A DNA stretch of 5,530 bases from Thermoplasmata archaeon. GTDB lineage: Archaea; Thermoplasmatota; Thermoplasmata; Thermoplasmatales; Thermoplasmataceae. The notes beneath the pieces were generated by a model, which did not search any database, was not told the DNA's origin, and was given only the letters and a program-made list of their open reading frames with translations. A program made the translations under genes and the position numbers. This document shows positions 1 through 3,549 of the stretch, piece after piece (the first letter of the stretch is position 1; every line of letters begins with the position of its first letter). The stretch is taken from assembly GCA_021790415.1 (NCBI GenBank), contig JAJYDZ010000148.1, positions 1 through 5,530 on the forward strand, read 5' to 3'.

Positions 1-1
1 G

Positions 2-676
2 GAAAAAGGTTATGATATAATTGCAGTTTACAGAAATAATGATCTGGAAGCAAGTGACTTCTCTTCAAAAGTAAAGGAAAAAGGTAGAAATTGCAAACTT
101 TACAAAGCTGATCTTTCTAATGAGGAAGAACGGACAAAATTCATAGAAGATGTAAAAAGAAATAATTACCGTCTAAGGGCCTTAATTAACAATGCAGGTT
201 TATATAGATCCGAAACACTTGATTCACTGGATCTTAAGGATTGGGATAGGGTGATAAGAGTAAATGAGACAGTTCCTGTTTTAATGTCCAGAGATTTACA
301 CGATAATATTGAAAATGGGGGTTCCATAATAAATATCGGTTCTATGAGAGGAATTATATCGTCGATCGAAGGGCTTTCTTATCAGGCATCAAAGGCATCT
401 CTGATCCACATTACAAAATTTCTTGCAAAAAGCCTTGCTCCTCAAATAAGGGTAAACTGCATAATTTCTGGATTTATTAGAACAGATATGACTTATCTCC
501 TTCACAAAGATGAAAATATGGCAGGTGCAATTGAATCTTTGACACCGATGGGCCGATGGGGAGAACCTCAGGATATAGCAGAAGCAGTAGATTTTCTAAT
601 ATCTGACAAAGCTTCATTCATTACCGGGCAGGGTCTCATAGTTGATGGAGGTATAGGGCTTTTAAAAAATATGTGA
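2..676 (+). CDS. Short-chain dehydrogenase/reductase (classical SDR, FabG-like), 5' end outside window
   Basis: This is an NAD(P)-dependent oxidoreductase of the classical SDR family with a Rossmann fold, probably cytosolic. The reading frame is open from base 2, so the gene starts before the window; 224 residues are visible and roughly 20-25 N-terminal residues, including the TGxxxGxG dinucleotide loop, are missing. In visible-residue numbering there is an adenine-contact Asp-Leu at 37-38, the NNAG motif at 63-66, and the full catalytic tetrad: Asn88 (in VNE), Ser114 (in INIGSMRG), Tyr127 and Lys131 (in YQASK). The C-terminus ends in the usual ITGQ...VDGG block. The Arg after beta-2 (VYRN) hints at NADP preference, which is inference. 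The PG normally seen after the YxxxK helix reads SG here. The substrate cannot be told: 3-oxoacyl-ACP reductase and sugar or alcohol dehydrogenases share these motifs. A GTG at 251 lies inside the domain and is not the true start. Confidence 0.93.
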   Translation, partial: EKGYDIIAVYRNNDLEASDFSSKVKEKGRNCKLYKADLSNEEERTKFIEDVKRNNYRLRALINNAGLYRSETLDSLDLKDWDRVIRVNETVPVLMSRDLHDNIENGGSIINIGSMRGIISSIEGLSYQASKASLIHITKFLAKSLAPQIRVNCIISGFIRTDMTYLLHKDENMAGAIESLTPMGRWGEPQDIAEAVDFLISDKASFITGQGLIVDGGIGLLKNM

Positions 677-693
677 GTGAAAAATCACTCATA
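668..693. terminator. Inverted repeat over the convergent stop codons, candidate terminator
   Basis: A perfect 7-bp inverted repeat, TGAGTGA (674-680), AAAA loop, TCACTCA (685-691), sits exactly between the convergent SDR and peptidase genes. Each arm begins with the stop codon of one gene. The stem can extend a few pairs outward with G-U wobbles. Read on the minus strand it is followed by a T-run (positions 668 down to 662), as expected for termination of the peptidase transcript. The plus-strand side has no T-run, so it is a weaker candidate for the SDR gene. Archaeal termination depends mainly on U-tracts, so the role of the stem is inferred. Confidence 0.45.
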
Positions 694-1515
694 TGTCACT
701 GAAAAACTTGTTCCGTCTGATGTTAGAGCGGATGGCTGTGCATACAATGCTCCACTTGAGGTTGTCATTGTTATGCTTTCATATGGTAAAGCTCCGAGAG
801 GTTCTGTAACTCCATTTATTGTGGCATAGTTTGTACCGGCTATGGAAGTGTAATCAGATCCGTAATAGGCTGTTCCGAAGTTTGCGAGGGAGCTCAACTT
901 ACCGCCAATCTCAGGTCTCTCTTCGATCCACTCTGCTGAAAGCATACTGGATTTGTATGTTACCTGAATGAAGAAATGTTCATTATGAGTTGTATCGTTA
1001 AGATATATATTCCAGTACTGGCTGTGATGTGAAGCAACACCTGCATATACAATTGCTGAGGATATAACATCTCCTGGACTTACGGTAAATCCACTTATTG
1101 GGGTCTCAGCAGCTGGAAGCATTTCATACCATGCGCTATATTGTGCTGCACCAGATGAGTAATCAGATTCTGTTCCTGTCTGAATCAGTGTTCGGTCGTG
1201 GGAGAAAAATCCACCTATACCAATCCATTGTGAAGAATACGTTGAACTGGACGAGGCGGAAACTGATTGAACAGTCCATGAACCAGTTATACTCGTAACC
1301 ACATGGGCGGGGCTACTAAAGCTGGAAGCAGCAACATATCCGGCCCAGTTTGTTGAAGAAGTGGTGCCAGAAGAGCTGGAAACAACTTTCCCGAAGTGCA
1401 GTTCATTGGAGGCTTGTGCAGCTATTGAAGGGACAGCGACTACCATCAAAGATAGTACAAATAACGCTGCCAATACAATGGCTTTCATTCCTTTGTTATT
1501 TATGCTTTTGTTCAC
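685..1515 (-). CDS. Secreted glutamic endopeptidase, family G1 (eqolisin)
   Basis: A predicted exported acid protease of the G1/eqolisin family (scytalidoglutamic peptidase type), a beta-sandwich enzyme with a Gln/Glu catalytic pair. With the GTG start chosen here it has 276 residues. Residues 1-35 form a Sec-type signal peptide: a Lys-bearing n-region, the hydrophobic core AIVLAALFVLSLMVVAV and an AQA cleavage site. Family landmarks follow in order: NWAGYV (56-61), QWIGIGG (96-102), LIQTG with probable catalytic Gln112, WYE (129-131), PGD (147-149), and AEWIEE (194-199), whose last Glu199 aligns with catalytic Glu136 of scytalidoglutamic peptidase. Only about 20 Ser/Thr-rich residues separate the signal peptide from the domain, so any propeptide is very short. 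The mature protein has no Cys, unlike disulfide-bearing fungal members. Start choices are ATG 1530, GTG 1515 and ATG 1488. A TATA box centred about 25 bp upstream of 1515 would put the transcript start on that GTG and leaves 1530 untranscribed. ATG 1488 remains possible, but its AAAGGA is directly adjacent. Confidence 0.88.
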   Translation of the reverse strand: MNKSINNKGMKAIVLAALFVLSLMVVAVPSIAAQASNELHFGKVVSSSSGTTSSTNWAGYVAASSFSSPAHVVTSITGSWTVQSVSASSSSTYSSQWIGIGGFFSHDRTLIQTGTESDYSSGAAQYSAWYEMLPAAETPISGFTVSPGDVISSAIVYAGVASHHSQYWNIYLNDTTHNEHFFIQVTYKSSMLSAEWIEERPEIGGKLSSLANFGTAYYGSDYTSIAGTNYATINGVTEPLGALPYESITMTTSSGALYAQPSALTSDGTSFSVTYE

Positions 1516-1535
1516 AATAAATACACACATGTCAG

Positions 1536-1543
1536 ATATTTAA
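1536..1543 (-). promoter_or_regulatory. Archaeal TATA box for the G1 peptidase gene
   Basis: Read on the minus strand, TTAAATAT lies after a purine-rich AAAAATAC that could serve as the BRE. Its centre is about 25 bp from the GTG at 1515, the usual archaeal TATA-to-start distance. This suggests a leaderless transcript beginning at or next to that GTG. It also argues against ATG 1530, which lies between the box and the expected transcript start. Confidence 0.5.
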
Positions 1544-1589
1544 GTATTTTTATTGTTTATTCATTTTATATACTCCATAAATGAACAGA

Positions 1590-1597
1590 ATTATAAG
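1590..1597 (+). promoter_or_regulatory. Archaeal TATA box for the aIF2-beta operon
   Basis: ATTATAAG is centred about 24 bp before the ATG at 1618, which fits a leaderless or near-leaderless transcript; no convincing Shine-Dalgarno precedes that ATG. A second TATA-like stretch, TTTATATAC at 1565-1573, would give a leader of about 20-25 nt instead. I cannot decide between them from sequence alone. Either would drive aIF2-beta, the PIN gene and ribK together. Confidence 0.45.
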
Positions 1598-1617
1598 CAT
1601 AGTGGAAATTTTGTGTC

Positions 1618-2247
1618 ATGACTAAAGATGAATATGAAAGTCTCCTTGATAAATCATCAGACATTTTATCAAAATCCAATATAAGTGAAGAAAGATTAAA
1701 AATACCTGAACCGAACCTAATAAGAGAGGGAAAAGTAACCATAGTAAGAAATTTCATGGATATGGTCGATATTATAAACCGTGATCCAAAGCACATTATG
1801 AAGTATCTGATGAAAGAATTTGGTATAGGATTGAACCTCGACGGAAAGAGATTAATTATAAACAAGAAAGTAACCCTTGAGGAGTTTACTCAAAAGATAG
1901 AGCAATATCTAAACGTATTTGTTAGGTGTTATGAGTGCAATTCTCCAGATACAGAGATAAAAAAAGTTGGCAGAACTAATGTAATTGAATGCAAGGCATG
2001 TGGTGCACAGCACCCAATAAACATGTCCAAGGAACTCACGGGCAATGAAGCCGATTTGGAGGAGGGGAAGAAATATGTCGTTCAAATTTCGGAGATTGGA
2101 CGATCAGGTGAAGGAAGAACAACTTACCGCGGGTATCATATTTTTGTACCAGGAGTCAAAAAAGGTGAGAGTGTGAGGATAGTCATTAAGAAAATCAAGG
2201 ACGGAACGGCCATAGGGGAAGTTATTGAGCGAATCAATAAGCAATAA
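1618..2247 (+). CDS. eif2b: Translation initiation factor aIF2 subunit beta with C-terminal TRAM domain
   Basis: Beta subunit of the archaeal aIF2 heterotrimer, which carries initiator Met-tRNA to the small ribosomal subunit in a GTP-dependent way; cytosolic. The protein has 209 residues. Residues 1-30 are the N-terminal helix region thought to contact the gamma subunit, and about 31-100 form the central alpha-beta domain (IREGKVTIVRNF, then the MKYLMKEFGIG segment). A zinc ribbon follows with Cys104, Cys107, Cys125 and Cys128 (CYEC...CKAC). Residues about 147-207 form a TRAM domain (IGRSGEG, HIFVPGV, GESVRIVI, AIGEVI), a small RNA-binding beta-barrel. Without the TRAM part the length would match ordinary archaeal aIF2-beta (about 140). 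From memory, some euryarchaeal aIF2-beta proteins carry this extension. It is the first gene of the operon, and its last 23 nt overlap the next gene. Confidence 0.95.
   Translation: MTKDEYESLLDKSSDILSKSNISEERLKIPEPNLIREGKVTIVRNFMDMVDIINRDPKHIMKYLMKEFGIGLNLDGKRLIINKKVTLEEFTQKIEQYLNVFVRCYECNSPDTEIKKVGRTNVIECKACGAQHPINMSKELTGNEADLEEGKKYVVQISEIGRSGEGRTTYRGYHIFVPGVKKGESVRIVIKKIKDGTAIGEVIERINKQ
2214..2219 (+). promoter_or_regulatory. Shine-Dalgarno site that fixes the TTG start of the PIN gene
   Basis: AGGGGA lies inside the end of the aIF2-beta coding region, 5 nt before TTG 2225. An in-frame TAG at 2213-2215 closes the PIN frame just upstream. No ATG or GTG occurs in frame before the catalytic VDTN motif, so the TTG is the only sensible start. 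Confidence 0.6.
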
Positions 2248-2599
2248 TGAAATACTTGTAGACACAAACGCGTTAATCTATTCCGTTAAAAATGGAATAA
2301 ATCTTAAATATGAGGCGGGGAGGATTTCTGGTATTTCCGAATTGACAATTCTTGAATGTGTAAAAAATGAGTTATATGGGCTATCCAAGAAGAATATGTA
2401 TGCTCTTTTAGCTTTGAAAGAAATTGATTCACATAAGACAACACCATCAGAGGGTTCTGGTGATGATTGCCTCATCAAATATGCTTCCACAAAAAAATGC
2501 GCAATAATAACTAATGACAGAGAGCTGATAAAAATTGCAAAGAAAAATAATCTAACTGTATTTACCATATCTGAAGGAAGGAAGTTAAGATATGCCTGA
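2225..2599 (+). CDS. PIN-domain protein, Fcf1-like (COG1412 type), probable RNA-processing nuclease
   Basis: A 124-residue single-domain PIN protein, predicted to be a metal-dependent RNase acting in the cytosol. The acidic PIN residues are visible: Asp13 in ILVDTNAL, Glu44 and/or Glu49 in LECVKNEL, Asp80-Asp81 in SGDD, and Asp98 in ITNDREL. The tail (TNDREL, then a short helix, a strand and an EGRKLR end) resembles the archaeal relatives of eukaryotic Fcf1/Utp23, which are linked to rRNA processing, more than VapC toxins. No antitoxin-like gene precedes it; it overlaps aIF2-beta by 23 nt and ribK by 8 nt, so it is probably translationally coupled to both. Archaeal COG1412 genes are often found beside aIF2 genes (recalled, not checked), which supports a housekeeping role in RNA metabolism. 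Translation starts at TTG. The RNA target is unknown. Confidence 0.85.
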   Translation: MSESISNNEILVDTNALIYSVKNGINLKYEAGRISGISELTILECVKNELYGLSKKNMYALLALKEIDSHKTTPSEGSGDDCLIKYASTKKCAIITNDRELIKIAKKNNLTVFTISEGRKLRYA

Positions 2600-3290
2600 A
2601 AATATCGTTGAAACTATTACACGAAGTGAGAGAACAAGAATATATGAAGGATTGAAAGCTATTTTGCATATGTCTGGAGGAGACAAAAAAGCAAGGCTGT
2701 ATTCCGGATCTCTTGCATCCTATATGGGAGTAAGTCAGCAGACAGCATCTAAACTCATCTTAGATATGGTTAAGACAGGCGTGATAAGCAGGACAATGGA
2801 TGGTAAGGTTCAGGCAATAGAGATTTCAGAGGCAGGCAGAGATCTTCTTTTTGAGGAGTATTCACTGTTATCGGGAATTCTTGGGGTCAAGGATAAAATT
2901 GTTGTAGCAGGAACAGTGCAGAGCGGCATGGGTGAGGGTCGTTATTATGTTTCAAGGAAGCCATATGTGATTCAGTTCCAGGAAAAACTTGGTTTTATTC
3001 CATATATGGGTACTCTCAACATTAAAATAGACTCGTCTGAAGAGGTATCCCTAAGAAGAATCAGAGGTTACTCAGGTATTAAGATTGAAGGTTTCGTAAC
3101 AGATGACAGAAGTTTTGGGCCTGTTAAAGCCTTCATGGGAACAATTTCCGGAATAAAATGTGCAGTTATTTTCCCTGAAAGATCTGTATACAGGGATGTC
3201 ATAGAGGTAATTTCTGAAGAATTTCTAAGAGAAAAACTTCAACTGCAGGATGGAAACAGATTGCAAATATATGTTGATGTTTCAAATTGA
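2592..3290 (+). CDS. ribK: CTP-dependent riboflavin kinase with N-terminal HTH domain (RibK/RbkR)
   Basis: Archaeal riboflavin kinase, which makes FMN from riboflavin using CTP as phosphate donor. The 232-residue protein has two parts. Residues about 12-90 form a winged helix-turn-helix, with LASYMGVSQQTASKLI as the HTH core. Residues about 100-230 are the RibK barrel, with the family signature GTVQSGMGEGRYYVS (107-121), a GFIPYMGTLNI block (134-144) holding the conserved Thr-Asn for nucleotide and Mg binding, and a C-terminal strand segment (LQIYVDV). Fused HTH-RibK proteins have been described as bifunctional regulators (RbkR, including the Thermoplasma acidophilum protein) that repress or activate riboflavin genes, so a DNA-binding role is likely but inferred here. 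ATG 2592 overlaps the end of the PIN gene (ATGCCTGA) and follows GGAAGG at 2576-2581. The 3' end overlaps the convergent small gene by 9 bp. I saw no obvious operator in the window. Confidence 0.94.
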   Translation: MPENIVETITRSERTRIYEGLKAILHMSGGDKKARLYSGSLASYMGVSQQTASKLILDMVKTGVISRTMDGKVQAIEISEAGRDLLFEEYSLLSGILGVKDKIVVAGTVQSGMGEGRYYVSRKPYVIQFQEKLGFIPYMGTLNIKIDSSEEVSLRRIRGYSGIKIEGFVTDDRSFGPVKAFMGTISGIKCAVIFPERSVYRDVIEVISEEFLREKLQLQDGNRLQIYVDVSN

Positions 3291-3298
3291 TACATCAA
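3274..3298. terminator. Inverted repeat around the ribK and small-gene stop codons
   Basis: TTGATGT (3274-3280) and ACATCAA (3292-3298) form a perfect 7-bp inverted repeat with an 11-nt loop. The stop codons of both convergent genes lie in the loop. No T-run follows directly on either strand; a T-rich run (3331-3340) lies about 40 nt past the ribK stop on the plus strand and may be the actual terminator for the aIF2-beta operon. Chance occurrence in AT-rich DNA is possible. Confidence 0.25.
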
Positions 3299-3539
3299 TC
3301 TTTCCAGATTCAATATCATGAATCAATTTGTTAATTTTTTCTTCAACCTGAGTTTGGTTCAATCCGCAATCAAGAAGTTCAAGATATAGTTCAAAATCTT
3401 CCTCAAAATTCACTTTAGAACCCTGATAAATTTTAACATATCCGCAATGCCTCTCAGCATCGAAGTTTAGTCTGTAGTTCGCACTAATTGTAACGTTTGC
3501 TTTTTCTATGAATTTATTCATTTTGTATAAATCGCTCAT
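3282..3539 (-). CDS. Uncharacterised 85-residue protein downstream of purL
   Basis: I do not recognise this family. The protein is small and soluble-looking, with no signal peptide or membrane segment. Residues about 12-45 look beta-rich (NVTISANYRLNF, GYVKIYQG), then an acidic stretch (NFEEDFELYLELLD), then an amphipathic helix (QVEEKINKLIHDIESG) and a final short strand (KIDVSI). It has two isolated cysteines (Cys32, Cys57) and no metal motif. Reality as a gene is supported by a strong Shine-Dalgarno, AGGTGG, at 3544-3549 that overlaps the purL TAG, with ATG 3539 only 8 nt past that stop. Co-transcription with purL is therefore very likely. It does not resemble PurS, although its size and place after purL invite that comparison. 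Its last 9 bp overlap the end of ribK on the other strand. A role in purine synthesis would be a guess from context only. Confidence 0.72.
   Translation of the reverse strand: MSDLYKMNKFIEKANVTISANYRLNFDAERHCGYVKIYQGSKVNFEEDFELYLELLDCGLNQTQVEEKINKLIHDIESGKIDVSI
3330..3344 (+). terminator. U-rich tract downstream of ribK, candidate archaeal terminator
   Basis: GTTAATTTTTTCTTC on the plus strand lies about 40 nt after the ribK stop and is the first strong T-run there. Archaeal RNA polymerase terminates at such U-tracts. It lies within the antisense of the 85-residue gene, where it encodes part of a Glu/Lys-rich helix, so it could simply be codon content. Confidence 0.3.
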
Positions 3540-3543
3540 CTAT

Positions 3544-3549
3544 CCACCT
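3544..3549 (-). promoter_or_regulatory. Shine-Dalgarno of the 85-residue gene, overlapping the purL stop
   Basis: Read on the minus strand, AGGTGG includes the last two bases of the purL TAG stop codon and sits 4 nt before ATG 3539. It matches the archaeal GGAGGTG consensus well and suggests re-initiation by ribosomes finishing purL. Confidence 0.6.

Noticed and set aside
251..676. A shorter SDR starting at GTG 251
   Set aside because: The same frame is open to the left edge and encodes the expected upstream SDR parts, including NNAG, so the gene is cut by the window and not short.
1098..1543. Plus-strand open frames at 1098-1298 and 1361-1543
   Set aside because: They lie antisense to the G1 peptidase, which has clear family motifs; their own translations show none.
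1516..1617. A riboswitch, tRNA or small RNA in the divergent gap
   Set aside because: About 100 AT-rich bases with no conserved stem or tRNA-like arms; TATA-like elements account for it.
1566..1865. Minus-strand frame of 99 codons
   Set aside because: Antisense to aIF2-beta and its promoter, with no recognisable domain.
2278..2568. Minus-strand 96-codon frame with a hydrophobic, membrane-like N-terminus
   Set aside because: The hydrophobicity is what antisense of Lys- and Asn-rich codons gives (TTT, ATT); it lies entirely within the PIN gene and has no motif.
2225..2599. PIN gene as a VapC toxin of a toxin-antitoxin pair
   Set aside because: No small antitoxin gene precedes it, it overlaps aIF2-beta and ribK, and its C-terminal half resembles Fcf1-like housekeeping PIN proteins.
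3282..3539. Small gene after purL as purS
   Set aside because: Size and place fit, but the sequence lacks the PurS pattern (early KVxVxLKxGVLDPQG-type strand and turn).
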